Assembly (NCBI RefSeq): GCF_034427655.1
Contig: NZ_JAXOFX010000002.1
Coordinates: 1 to 64,000 of the forward strand
Source: Robertmurraya_A mangrovi
GTDB taxonomy: Bacteria > Bacillota > Bacilli > Bacillales > Cytobacillaceae
Length of the DNA: 64,000 bases
Direction: 5' to 3'
The notes beneath the pieces are model-generated. The model ran no database searches and had not been told where the DNA came from. It saw only the letters and a list, made by a program, of their open reading frames with translations. How positions within the stretch are numbered: position 1 is the first letter of the stretch; each line of letters begins with the position of its first letter. Shown piece by piece: positions 44,125-52,788 of this stretch. The position numbers were made by a program, and so were the translations under genes.

Positions 44125-45534
44125 GTGGGGAAATCAATTATCGAAAAGATATGGGAAAAACATGTTGTACATAGAGAAGAAGGAAAACCAGATTTACTTT
44201 ATATTGACCTACACTTAGTACATGAAGTTACCTCACCTCAAGCTTTTTCAGGTTTACGTTTGAAAAACCGCAAAGTACGTAGACCTGATAAAACATTTGC
44301 TACAATGGACCACAATATTCCAACCATCAATCGTAAGGTCATTGAAGATACAGTGGCTTTAAATCAAATTACTACATTAGAGAAGAACTGCAAGGAATTT
44401 AATGTTACCTTAGCTGGATTAGATAGCCCCGATCAAGGGATTGTGCATGTTATTGGGCCTGAGTTAGGGCTAACTCAGCCTGGAATGACGATTGTTTGCG
44501 GAGATAGTCATACCTCCACACATGGAGCTTTTGGAGCACTGGCTTTTGGAATAGGAACGAGTGAAGTAGAACATGTTTTAGCCACACAAACACTTTGGCA
44601 GAGTAAGCCTAAAACGTTAAAACTTGAGATAAATGGACAACTAGCTAAAGGAGTTACAGCAAAAGATGTCATTTTATTCATCCTATCAAAGTATGGAATC
44701 CAATTTGGAACGGGCTATGTGATTGAGTATGGTGGAGAAGTTATTAAGAATATGACTATGGAAGAGCGGATGACCATTTGTAATATGTCTATTGAAGGAG
44801 GAGCTAGAGCTGGTCTCGTTAGTCCTGACGAAACTACTTTTCAGTATTTAAAAGGTAGAAAGTATGCGCCTAGTCAAGTGGAATTCGACGAATATAAAGA
44901 TAATTGGAGTGACTTGGCATCTGACCAAGATGCCACCTATGATCATGTGATTCAAATTGATGGCAAAGATATAGCGCCAATGGTCAGTTGGGGAACAAAT
45001 CCGTCGATGACAGCTAAAGTAGATAGCCAAATTCCTAAGAGCTTGGATTGCAAGACAGGGCTAGAAAAAGATTCACTTGAACGTGCATTAACCTATATGG
45101 GATTAGAAGAAGGGCAAAAAATAAAAGATATTCAAATACAGCATGTTTTTATCGGTTCTTGTACGAATTCAAGATTAGAAGATTTACAAGTCGCGGCTGA
45201 AATGGTTAAAGGGAAAAAGGTGCATCCACAGGTTAGAGCCATGGTTGTCCCTGGTTCACAAAGAGTAAAAAGATTGGCAGAAGACCAAGGCCTAGATCAA
45301 GTATTTATCGAAGCAGGATTTGAATGGAGAGAATCAGGCTGTAGCATGTGTTTAAGCATGAATAACGATGTCGTTCCAAGTGGTGAACACTGTGCATCTA
45401 CCTCTAATCGCAATTTTGAAGGAAGACAAGGTGCTGGTGCGAGAACTCACTTAGTTAGTCCTGCTATGGCAGCAGCTGCAGCCATATATGGGCATTTTGT
45501 CGATGTGAGAGAATTATATAAAGTAGAAGTATAA
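44125..45534 (+). CDS. leuC: 3-Isopropylmalate dehydratase large subunit
   Basis: Aconitase-family enzyme with LeuD. The 469-residue protein has the 4Fe-4S cysteines in FIGSCTNSRLEDL (about 347-359) and ESGCSMCLSMN (about 407-417), and CGDSHTSTHGAFGALAFGIGTSEVEHV (about 126-152). The start is GTG 44125 with AAAGGGGG upstream. leuD follows after 18 bp. Confidence 0.97.
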   Translation: MGKSIIEKIWEKHVVHREEGKPDLLYIDLHLVHEVTSPQAFSGLRLKNRKVRRPDKTFATMDHNIPTINRKVIEDTVALNQITTLEKNCKEFNVTLAGLDSPDQGIVHVIGPELGLTQPGMTIVCGDSHTSTHGAFGALAFGIGTSEVEHVLATQTLWQSKPKTLKLEINGQLAKGVTAKDVILFILSKYGIQFGTGYVIEYGGEVIKNMTMEERMTICNMSIEGGARAGLVSPDETTFQYLKGRKYAPSQVEFDEYKDNWSDLASDQDATYDHVIQIDGKDIAPMVSWGTNPSMTAKVDSQIPKSLDCKTGLEKDSLERALTYMGLEEGQKIKDIQIQHVFIGSCTNSRLEDLQVAAEMVKGKKVHPQVRAMVVPGSQRVKRLAEDQGLDQVFIEAGFEWRESGCSMCLSMNNDVVPSGEHCASTSNRNFEGRQGAGARTHLVSPAMAAAAAIYGHFVDVRELYKVEV

Positions 45535-45552
45535 GCTAAAGGAGGGGTTGTT

Positions 45553-46134
45553 ATGGCAGAGTTTAAGCAATTGAAGGGCAAAGCAGTTGTGCTTAACAGA
45601 GCTAACGTTGATACGGATCAAATAATTCCAAAGCAATTTTTAAAGAGGATAGAAAGGACTGGATTTGGCCAGTTTTTATTTTACGATTGGAGATATCTTC
45701 CGAATGGTGAATTAAATAGAGAATTTGAACTTAATAGACCAGATAATATAGGTGGAACGATTTTAATTACGAATGAAAACTTTGGTTGCGGATCATCGAG
45801 GGAGCATGCGCCATGGGCTCTTTTAGATTATGGATTCAAAGTTATTATTTCTCCTTCGTTTGCTGATATTTTTTATCAAAACTGCTTAAAAAATGGCATG
45901 CTTCCTATCCAGTTAACAGAAGGTGAAATTCAATATTTGCTGAAAAAAGGAGAGGAACAGTCATTTTCCCTTGAGGTGAACTTAGAAGAGCAATCCATAA
46001 ATGATGAAAGTGGATTTGTAGCTAATTTTCCTATTCACACCCACTGGAAAACATTGTTGATGAATGGTTGGGATGAAATTGAAATTACTCTGCAGTTAGA
46101 AGATAAAATAGCTGCATTCGAACAACTTGCTTAA
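45553..46134 (+). CDS. leuD: 3-Isopropylmalate dehydratase small subunit
   Basis: Swivelling subunit of LeuCD; 193 residues. Shows NVDTDQIIPKQFLKRIERTGFGQFLFYDWR near the start and the substrate-binding NFGCGSSREHAPWALLDYGFKVIISPSFADIF region (about 74-105, quoted as family motif). AAAGGAGG precedes ATG 45553. Last gene of the ilv-leu operon; no ilvD or ilvA is present in the window. Confidence 0.96.
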   Translation: MAEFKQLKGKAVVLNRANVDTDQIIPKQFLKRIERTGFGQFLFYDWRYLPNGELNREFELNRPDNIGGTILITNENFGCGSSREHAPWALLDYGFKVIISPSFADIFYQNCLKNGMLPIQLTEGEIQYLLKKGEEQSFSLEVNLEEQSINDESGFVANFPIHTHWKTLLMNGWDEIEITLQLEDKIAAFEQLA

Positions 46135-46247
46135 GTCATAGTGAATAATAACAAGAGATTCACAGGCTGAACCTAGTGGATCTCTTTGTTTTTTTAAGTA
46201 CTTCATGCTACACTTACGTCAATAATGAGCATAAGGGCGGTATACAT

Positions 46248-47297
46248 ATGAAAAAACGGGAACGAAAAAAGAAGGTCGGTAATGTTGTTTTTTTTCCCGA
46301 TATAGAAAAACGGTTGCTTGAAAAAGGACTCGAACAGTTACAAAATAAGGACTTTAAACAAGCAGTTACTCTCTTTGAGGAAGCTAGAAAGTTAGATCAC
46401 GAAAATTCCGATATCCATATTGGGCTTGTACTATCTTATTACGAAGCGGGATACCTTCAAGAAGCAAAAAAAGTGGCAAAAGAGATGCTGAAGGAAGGGA
46501 TTGGTGACTATATTCAAGCCGTTGACCTGTATTTAATGATTTTAGTACAACTGCATGAGTATGATGAGATTGTCACTACAATTGAAGTCCTTCTGGAAGA
46601 AAGAGAAGTTCCTATTGAAAAATATGAACATTTTTCAAGAATGCTTGAGTTTAGCAGAAGGATGGCTGAAGGAAAAGCAGTGGAGGATGGTCAGGTAGAT
46701 GTAATGGATGAAGTTAATGAATTTACTGAAGCAAGTAGACCGTTACAACTCGATTTATTTACTGAAGGTGATCCAAGAGAGTTAATGTTAACCATTGCAC
46801 AGCTTTCGAATGTAAATATAAGGCCTTATCTTGATCAAATCAAACAATATTTAAAGTCGTCAGAAGGGCACCCATTCTTAAAAACCATGCTTATTAATGT
46901 TTTAATGGAACATGAGTATGATAAAGAAGTGGTCATTGAAAAGTTCAATAGGCAGCAAACAGTAGAACCAACCCAATTACCAAATATTCATGATAATCCA
47001 CAAAAACTGGAAATAGCTAACATGTTAAATACCCAGCTTGAACATGAAGATCCTGTGCTGCTTGAGCATATCATGAGTTTAGTAGAACGACATCTCTTTT
47101 TAATGTATCCGTTTGAGTTATCTCCTGGTGAGCCAAGGGACTGGGCAGCAGCTTATCATTTGGTTGCTGTTAACTATCACGGGTATGAGAGAACCGCTAG
47201 GGATGTATGTGAAGTATATGATTCTAATGAAGAAAATGTAGAAAATGCCCATGCTTTTATTACGAAAATAGAAGAAATTTCTTATCCTATTATTTAG
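46248..47297 (+). CDS. ysoA: Tetratricopeptide-repeat protein
   Basis: A 349-residue cytoplasmic protein with a basic N terminus and TPR-like repeats at about 28-100 (LEQLQNKDFKQAVTLFEEARK, then IHIGLVLSYYEAGYLQEAKKVA) and further helices; a DUF3196-like C-terminal part ends in DVCEVYDSNEENVENAHAF. Position between leuD and tig matches B. subtilis ysoA. Role unknown. I chose ATG 46248 (AAGGGCGG upstream); the frame can be extended 24 codons into a stretch with no ribosome-binding site. Confidence 0.85.
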   Translation: MKKRERKKKVGNVVFFPDIEKRLLEKGLEQLQNKDFKQAVTLFEEARKLDHENSDIHIGLVLSYYEAGYLQEAKKVAKEMLKEGIGDYIQAVDLYLMILVQLHEYDEIVTTIEVLLEEREVPIEKYEHFSRMLEFSRRMAEGKAVEDGQVDVMDEVNEFTEASRPLQLDLFTEGDPRELMLTIAQLSNVNIRPYLDQIKQYLKSSEGHPFLKTMLINVLMEHEYDKEVVIEKFNRQQTVEPTQLPNIHDNPQKLEIANMLNTQLEHEDPVLLEHIMSLVERHLFLMYPFELSPGEPRDWAAAYHLVAVNYHGYERTARDVCEVYDSNEENVENAHAFITKIEEISYPII

Positions 47298-47305
47298 CTT
47301 CTAGG

Positions 47306-47333
47306 TTGAAACAGAGAGAACGTGTGTTATAAT
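47306..47333 (+). promoter_or_regulatory. Sigma-A promoter of tig
   Basis: TTGAAA (47306-47311), 16-bp spacer, extended -10 TGTTATAAT (47325-47333). Confidence 0.75.
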
Positions 47334-47423
47334 GTAGTGGTTGTAATGTGTAAAAATGTCATTTACATATTTAAAATTAGTATGCAAATTACTACTTAAT
47401 AGATTTTTGGAGGGAAATTCAGT

Positions 47424-48710
47424 ATGTCTGCAAATTTTGAAAAGTTAGAAGGGAACCGCGGGGTTCTTACAATTGAAGTAGATGCAGAGAAAGTAAACCA
47501 AGGTTTAGATGCTGCATTTAAAAAAGTCGTTACTAAAGTAAACGTACCAGGATTCCGTAAAGGAAAAATGCCTCGTGCTATGTTCGAAAAACGTTTTGGC
47601 GTAGAATCTTTATACCAAGATGCTATCGATATCTTATTACCAGATGCTTATGCTAACGCAGTAATCGAAACAGGAATCGAGCCAGTTGACCGTCCTGAAA
47701 TCGATGTTGAGCAAATCGAACAAGGTAAGAGCCTAATCTTCAAAGCTACTGTTACAGTTAAGCCTGAAGTTAAACTTGGTGAGTACAAAGGATTAGAAGT
47801 ACCAGCAGTTGAAACTGAAGTAACAGAAGAAGATGTTGCTAACGAATTAAAAACTCTTCAAGAGCGTCAAGCTGAGCTTGTTGTTAAAGAAGACGGTAAA
47901 GCTGAAAATGGTGATACAGTTGTAATGGATTTCGAAGGTTTCGTTGATGGTGAAGCTTTTGAAGGCGGAAAAGCAGAAAATTACTCTCTTGAATTAGGTT
48001 CAGGTCAATTCATCCCAGGTTTTGAAGACCAATTAGTTGGTTTAGCTGCTGGAGAAGAAAAAGACGTAGAAGTATCATTCCCTGAAGAGTACCATGCTGC
48101 TGAGCTTGCTGGTAAACCAGCTGTATTCAAAGTAAAACTTCATGAAATTAAAGGGAAAGAACTTCCTGCATTAGATGATGAGTTTGCTAAAGATGTGGAT
48201 GAAGAAGTAGAAACTTTAGACGCATTAAAAGAAAAAATCAAAACTCGTTTAGAAGATAGCAAAAAGCATGAAGGTGAGCACCTTGTACGTGATACAGTAG
48301 TTGAGAAAGCTGCTGAAAACGCTGAAATCGATGTTCCTGAAGTTATGGTAGACACTGAAATCGACCGTATGATGCAAGAATTCGAGCAACGTTTACAAAT
48401 GCAAGGGATGAACCTTGAGCTTTACTTCCAATTCTCAGGTCAAGATGAAGATGCTTTACGTGGTCAAATGAGTGAAGATGCTGCTAAGCGTGTACGTGTA
48501 AACTTAACGCTTGAAGCAATTGCTAAAGCAGAAAACCTTGAAGTTTCTGAAGAAGAAGTAAACGAAGAGTTAAACAAAATGGCAGAAATGTATAACATGA
48601 CTGTTGATAATATTAAACAAGCAATCGGTAGCCTTGAAGGATTAAAAGGTGACCTACAAATTAGAAAAGCAGTTGAGTTTCTTGTTGAAAACAGCAAAAC
48701 TGTAGCTTAA
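47424..48710 (+). CDS. tig: Trigger factor
   Basis: Ribosome-associated chaperone and peptidyl-prolyl isomerase that meets nascent chains. The 428-residue protein has the ribosome-binding signature VPGFRKGKMPR (about 41-51), an FKBP-type domain (about 160-245: GDTVVMDFEGFVDGEAFEGG) and the C-terminal helical arms. TGGAGGG precedes ATG 47424. Monocistronic, with its own promoter and terminator. Codon use is strongly biased, fitting high expression. Confidence 0.97.
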   Translation: MSANFEKLEGNRGVLTIEVDAEKVNQGLDAAFKKVVTKVNVPGFRKGKMPRAMFEKRFGVESLYQDAIDILLPDAYANAVIETGIEPVDRPEIDVEQIEQGKSLIFKATVTVKPEVKLGEYKGLEVPAVETEVTEEDVANELKTLQERQAELVVKEDGKAENGDTVVMDFEGFVDGEAFEGGKAENYSLELGSGQFIPGFEDQLVGLAAGEEKDVEVSFPEEYHAAELAGKPAVFKVKLHEIKGKELPALDDEFAKDVDEEVETLDALKEKIKTRLEDSKKHEGEHLVRDTVVEKAAENAEIDVPEVMVDTEIDRMMQEFEQRLQMQGMNLELYFQFSGQDEDALRGQMSEDAAKRVRVNLTLEAIAKAENLEVSEEEVNEELNKMAEMYNMTVDNIKQAIGSLEGLKGDLQIRKAVEFLVENSKTVA

Positions 48711-48719
48711 CTTTTTGGA

Positions 48720-48747
48720 CAAGGCACGATGATTCGTGCCTTGTTTT
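48720..48747 (+). terminator. Terminator after tig
   Basis: CAAGGCACGA and TCGTGCCTTG form a perfect 10-bp stem with a 4-base loop and TTTT. Confidence 0.9.
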
Positions 48748-49200
48748 ACACTTACACTCGTAACATAAATAAATTTGTATTTACATATGATAATTTTAAG
48801 CTACTTAAAGAGTAGTGTGTTTTTATATTAGGAGTCTTTAACTTCTTTATCATTTTTAGTAGTGAAAAACCTTTATAATAATGGTTTTACCTTAATTTTA
48901 CTGAACAAAAAACAACATGAAATTTCGCAATTAGTAAAAACTTCCGATTTAATCTCACTATTAATGGTTAAGCTTAATTAATACATAACTATTTCTCTGC
49001 GGATCAACAACTACATACAAAAGGTAATTAAATCTTTAGAAAATTAAAGAGTTATCATTACCAGTCGAATTAGAAAATGTGATACAATGCAATACATAAC
49101 TATTGATGAATAATTAAAAATTGAATATTAAATAATTAAATAAACATAAAGATCCGCAGCTAAATATCTAGTATCAGAAGTTTTTCAAGGGGTGAAGGTA
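48748..49200. other. AT-rich intergenic region before clpX with direct and inverted repeats
   Basis: No gene is supported. An extended -10 (TGATACAAT, 49080-49088) may be the clpX promoter. AATACATAACTATT occurs twice (48980-48993 and 49091-49104), and CTGCGGATC (48997-49005) has an exact inverse GATCCGCAG (49151-49159). Confidence 0.6.
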
Positions 49201-50469
49201 TTGTTTAAATTTAATGATGAAAAAGGGCAATTAAAATGTTCTTTCTGTGGTAAAACGCAAGATCAAGTTCGTAAATTAGTTGCCGGTCCAGGTGTATATA
49301 TATGTGACGAATGTATCGAGTTATGTACAGAAATCGTTGAAGAGGAGCTTGGTACAGAGGAAGAAGTAGAGTTCAAAGATGTACCAAAGCCAAAAGAAAT
49401 TCGTGAAATTTTAGACGAGTATGTAATCGGTCAAGACCAAGCGAAGAAAAACTTAGCGGTAGCTGTTTATAACCACTACAAACGTATCAATTCAAATAGT
49501 AAAATTGACGATGTTGAGCTTGCGAAAAGTAACATCGCCATGATTGGACCAACAGGTAGTGGTAAAACATTACTAGCTCAAACGTTAGCTCGTATTCTTA
49601 ATGTACCATTTGCGATTGCAGATGCGACTTCGTTAACAGAAGCTGGTTATGTTGGGGAAGATGTTGAGAACATTCTTCTTAAGCTTATTCAAGCGGCAGA
49701 TTATGACGTAGAAAAAGCGGAAAAGGGTATTATCTATATTGATGAGATTGATAAAATCGCTCGTAAATCAGAAAACCCTTCTATTACAAGAGATGTATCA
49801 GGTGAGGGTGTACAACAAGCCCTTCTAAAAATTCTTGAAGGTACCGTTGCTAGCGTACCACCACAAGGCGGACGTAAGCATCCACACCAAGAATTCATCC
49901 AGATTGATACAACGAATATCCTATTTATCTGTGGTGGGGCATTCGATGGAATTGAGCCAATCATCAAACGTCGTTTAGGTCAAAAAGTAATCGGTTTCGG
50001 TTCAGATGCGAAGAACAAAGAAATTGAAGATAAAGATCTTCTTTCAAAAGTACTTCCTGAAGACTTATTACGATTCGGATTAATCCCTGAGTTTATTGGT
50101 CGTTTGCCAGTTATCGCAAGCTTAGCACCATTAGATGAAGATGCATTAATTGAAATTTTAACAAAGCCTAAAAATGCTCTAGTGAAGCAGTATCAAAAAA
50201 TGTTAGAGCTTGATGATGTAGAATTAGACTTTGAAGACGATGCGCTTGTTGAGATTGCTAAGAAAGCAATTGAACGTAAAACTGGTGCACGTGGTCTACG
50301 TTCGATCATTGAAGGAATCATGCTTGACGTAATGTTTGATTTACCTTCACGTGAGGATATTACAAAATGTATCATCACAAAAGATACAGTAGTAAATAAT
50401 GGTGTACCAAAGTTAATATTAGCTGATGGTACAGTTGTAGAAGCTGAAGAGCGTAAAACATCAGCATAA
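49201..50469 (+). CDS. clpX: ATP-dependent Clp protease ATP-binding subunit ClpX
   Basis: AAA+ unfoldase that feeds ClpP. The 422-residue protein has the N-terminal zinc finger (CSFCGK from Cys13 and CDEC), Walker A GPTGSGKTLLAQT (about 117-129), Walker B IIYIDEIDK, the RKH loop GGRKHPHQEF and the ClpP-binding IGF loop (QKVIGFGSD). I chose TTG 49201, giving MFKFNDEKGQLKCSFC as in other Bacillus ClpX, with AAGGGGTGAAGG just upstream; GTG 49192 would place the start inside that site. Confidence 0.96.
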   Translation: MFKFNDEKGQLKCSFCGKTQDQVRKLVAGPGVYICDECIELCTEIVEEELGTEEEVEFKDVPKPKEIREILDEYVIGQDQAKKNLAVAVYNHYKRINSNSKIDDVELAKSNIAMIGPTGSGKTLLAQTLARILNVPFAIADATSLTEAGYVGEDVENILLKLIQAADYDVEKAEKGIIYIDEIDKIARKSENPSITRDVSGEGVQQALLKILEGTVASVPPQGGRKHPHQEFIQIDTTNILFICGGAFDGIEPIIKRRLGQKVIGFGSDAKNKEIEDKDLLSKVLPEDLLRFGLIPEFIGRLPVIASLAPLDEDALIEILTKPKNALVKQYQKMLELDDVELDFEDDALVEIAKKAIERKTGARGLRSIIEGIMLDVMFDLPSREDITKCIITKDTVVNNGVPKLILADGTVVEAEERKTSA

Positions 50470-50488
50470 TTTCTTAAATATGAACGTT

Positions 50489-50519
50489 AAGGTCAGTCTG
50501 AATAAGACTGGCCTTTTTA
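50489..50519 (+). terminator. Terminator after clpX
   Basis: AAGGTCAGTCT and AGACTGGCCTT form an 11-bp stem with one G-T pair and a T-run. Confidence 0.9.
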
Positions 50520-50556
50520 TGTATAAGTTTTCTAAAGTTAGACAACTGTCTTGCTC

Positions 50557-50677
50557 CACAAGAAAAGGCTGCGGATGGGTACCTCGCACGAAGGAAAGTG
50601 GTTTTCTTTCCGAGGGGCACCCAGCGACTAGTGTACTTCGCTAACAAGGGCACTTGCGCTTTTCTGTCCGGAAAGTT
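50557..50677. repeat. Palindromic intergenic element between clpX and lonB
   Basis: Ends CACAAGAAAAGGCTGC and AAGGGCACTTGCGCTTTTCTG are imperfect inverted copies; the inner part pairs GGGTACCTCG...GGAAAG with CTTTCCGAGGGGCACCC. The right end resembles that of the element at 52567-52705 (AAGGCGCTTCCGCTTTTCTT), so the two are related. Both flank lonB. Confidence 0.7.
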
Positions 50678-50761
50678 TTCTTTGAAATTCTTGTTTATTC
50701 CAACTCAGTCAAGGAGATACTAGCATATAACAACGAGAAAGAGATGCAGGAGGGAAAACTG

Positions 50762-52429
50762 ATGAGTTGGACAGGAATTGCCTTATTTATTCAGCTGTTT
50801 TTCGGAATAATTATAGGGCTTTATTTTTGGAATTTACTTAGAAATCAACGGACACAGAAGGTATCTATAGACAGGGAATCAAAGAAAGAAATGGATCAGT
50901 TGAAAAAAATGAGATCGATTTCATTGACAGAACCGTTATCTGAAAAAGTTCGCCCTTCTAGCTTCAATGACATTGTTGGTCAAGAAGACGGAATTAAATC
51001 ATTGAAGGCAGCATTATGTGGGCCAAACCCGCAGCATGTGATAATTTATGGACCACCAGGTGTTGGTAAGACGGCTGCAGCAAGATTGGTCTTAGAGGAA
51101 GCAAAGCAAAATCCAAAATCCCCTTTTCAGAAGTCATCTATATTTGTTGAGTTAGATGCAACTACTGCGCGTTTTGATGAAAGAGGAATTGCAGATCCAT
51201 TAATTGGTTCGGTGCATGATCCAATCTACCAAGGTGCAGGAGCAATGGGACAAGCCGGGATTCCACAACCAAAACAAGGTGCCGTAACAAATGCCCATGG
51301 TGGTGTATTATTTATTGATGAAATCGGTGAATTACATCCTATTCAGATGAATAAATTATTAAAGGTGTTAGAAGATCGAAAAGTATTTTTAGAAAGTGCC
51401 TATTATAGTGAGGAAAACACCCAAATTCCTAACCACATTCATGATATTTTCAAAAACGGTTTACCTGCTGACTTTAGATTAATCGGTGCAACAACTAGAA
51501 CACCAAGTGAACTGCCACCGGCAATTCGGTCTAGATGTATGGAAGTATTCTTTAGAGAATTAACACAAGAAGAAATTTCAACAGTAGCGAATAAAGCAGC
51601 TAAGAAAGTAAATTTAGCTATTAGTGAAACGGGTGTTGAGACGCTTGCATCTTATGCAAGAAATGGTCGTGAAGCAGTAAATATGATTCAAATCTCAGCG
51701 GGGTTAGCGATTACGGAAGATCGAGATTTTATTAAAGACGAAGATATTGAGTGGGTGATTCAATCTAGTCAGCTTACTCCTCGGATGGAAAGAAAAATTC
51801 TTCCTGATTCAAAAGTTGGTTTAGTAAATGGGTTAGCTGTTTATGGACCTAACTCAGGTGCCCTATTAGAAATCGAAGTTACTGTTATTCCAGCAAAAGA
51901 AAAAGGTACCATTAATATTACTGGAATTGTGGAAGAAGAGAGTATCGGTGGACAAGGAAAATCAATTCGTAGAAAAAGTATGGCAAAGGGTTCCATTGAA
52001 AATGTAATAACCGTTTTACGATCCATGGGAGTTCCTGCGGATGAGTATGATATTCACGTTAACTTCCCTGGAGGTGTTCCGATAGATGGACCTTCAGCGG
52101 GGATTGCGATGGCTACTGGTATTTACTCTGCTATTTATAATCACCCTATTGACCACCAAGTGGCCATGACTGGTGAAATCAGTATACACGGGAATGTTAA
52201 GCCGATTGGCGGAGTGTATCCTAAAGTAAAAGCGGCTAAGAAGGCTGGAGCGAAAACGGTCATCATCCCACAGGAAAACGTACAATCTATTTTAAATGAA
52301 ATTGACGGAATTAATATTATTCCTGTCACTCACCTATCTGAAGTTTTTGAAATTGCATTGAAAAAGGATTATGCAGAAGAACATGCCATTACCGCTTCAA
52401 TTGAACTAGGAAAAAAAGAAAGTATTTAG
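50762..52429 (+). CDS. lonB: Lon-like protease LonB
   Basis: Membrane-associated ATP-dependent protease, forespore-specific in B. subtilis. The 555-residue protein starts with a hydrophobic helix (about 6-24, IALFIQLFFGIIIGLYFW), an AAA domain (Walker A GPPGVGKTAAARL, about 97-109; Walker B GVLFIDEIGEL) and a Lon protease domain with catalytic Ser445 in DGPSAGIAMATG and lysine in the later PIGGVYPKVKAAKKAG. I chose ATG 50762 with CAGGAGGG upstream; the longer frame starts inside the repeat. Confidence 0.95.
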   Translation: MSWTGIALFIQLFFGIIIGLYFWNLLRNQRTQKVSIDRESKKEMDQLKKMRSISLTEPLSEKVRPSSFNDIVGQEDGIKSLKAALCGPNPQHVIIYGPPGVGKTAAARLVLEEAKQNPKSPFQKSSIFVELDATTARFDERGIADPLIGSVHDPIYQGAGAMGQAGIPQPKQGAVTNAHGGVLFIDEIGELHPIQMNKLLKVLEDRKVFLESAYYSEENTQIPNHIHDIFKNGLPADFRLIGATTRTPSELPPAIRSRCMEVFFRELTQEEISTVANKAAKKVNLAISETGVETLASYARNGREAVNMIQISAGLAITEDRDFIKDEDIEWVIQSSQLTPRMERKILPDSKVGLVNGLAVYGPNSGALLEIEVTVIPAKEKGTINITGIVEEESIGGQGKSIRRKSMAKGSIENVITVLRSMGVPADEYDIHVNFPGGVPIDGPSAGIAMATGIYSAIYNHPIDHQVAMTGEISIHGNVKPIGGVYPKVKAAKKAGAKTVIIPQENVQSILNEIDGINIIPVTHLSEVFEIALKKDYAEEHAITASIELGKKESI

Positions 52430-52437
52430 GTGGTAAT

Positions 52438-52475
52438 AAAACTTCGGTTTCAAGGAAAGTTAACCGAAGTTTTTT
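52438..52475 (+). terminator. Terminator after lonB
   Basis: AAAACTTCGGTT and AACCGAAGTTTT form a perfect 12-bp stem with a 12-base loop and T's. Confidence 0.88.
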
Positions 52476-52566
52476 ACTGCTTTAAAAGGGGATTTTTGGA
52501 TACTTTAAATCCTAAAAATAAACATAAAATTGGTTTCAAAACATGATACTAAGAGTGCGATGAATT

Positions 52567-52705
52567 TGTGTCTAGCTCCAGCGCCTAGTCCCTCGAGTCA
52601 AATAACCTTCCATCCTAAAAGTCAAAAATCAGACTTTTAGGATGGAAGAACATTTGCTTGTCGGGGCTGACCAAGGCGCTTCCGCTTTTCTTGATAATAG
52701 ACACA
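52567..52705. repeat. Palindromic Bacillaceae intergenic repeat between lonB and lonA
   Basis: TGTGTCTA (52567-52574) and TAGACACA (52698-52705) are perfect inverted ends. Inside are AGCTCCAGCGCCTAG and CTGACCAAGGCGCTTCCGC, a sequence often seen between genes in Bacillus. The centre is a perfect 17-bp hairpin (52607-52623 with 52632-52648). No coding capacity. Confidence 0.85.
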
Positions 52706-52788
52706 CTATGTTAAATAAGTTAGAATTGTACAAAGATTAATAAATCACAAAAAGTAAATGGAAGTTTTGCATTTGGAGGTGCAAAGTC

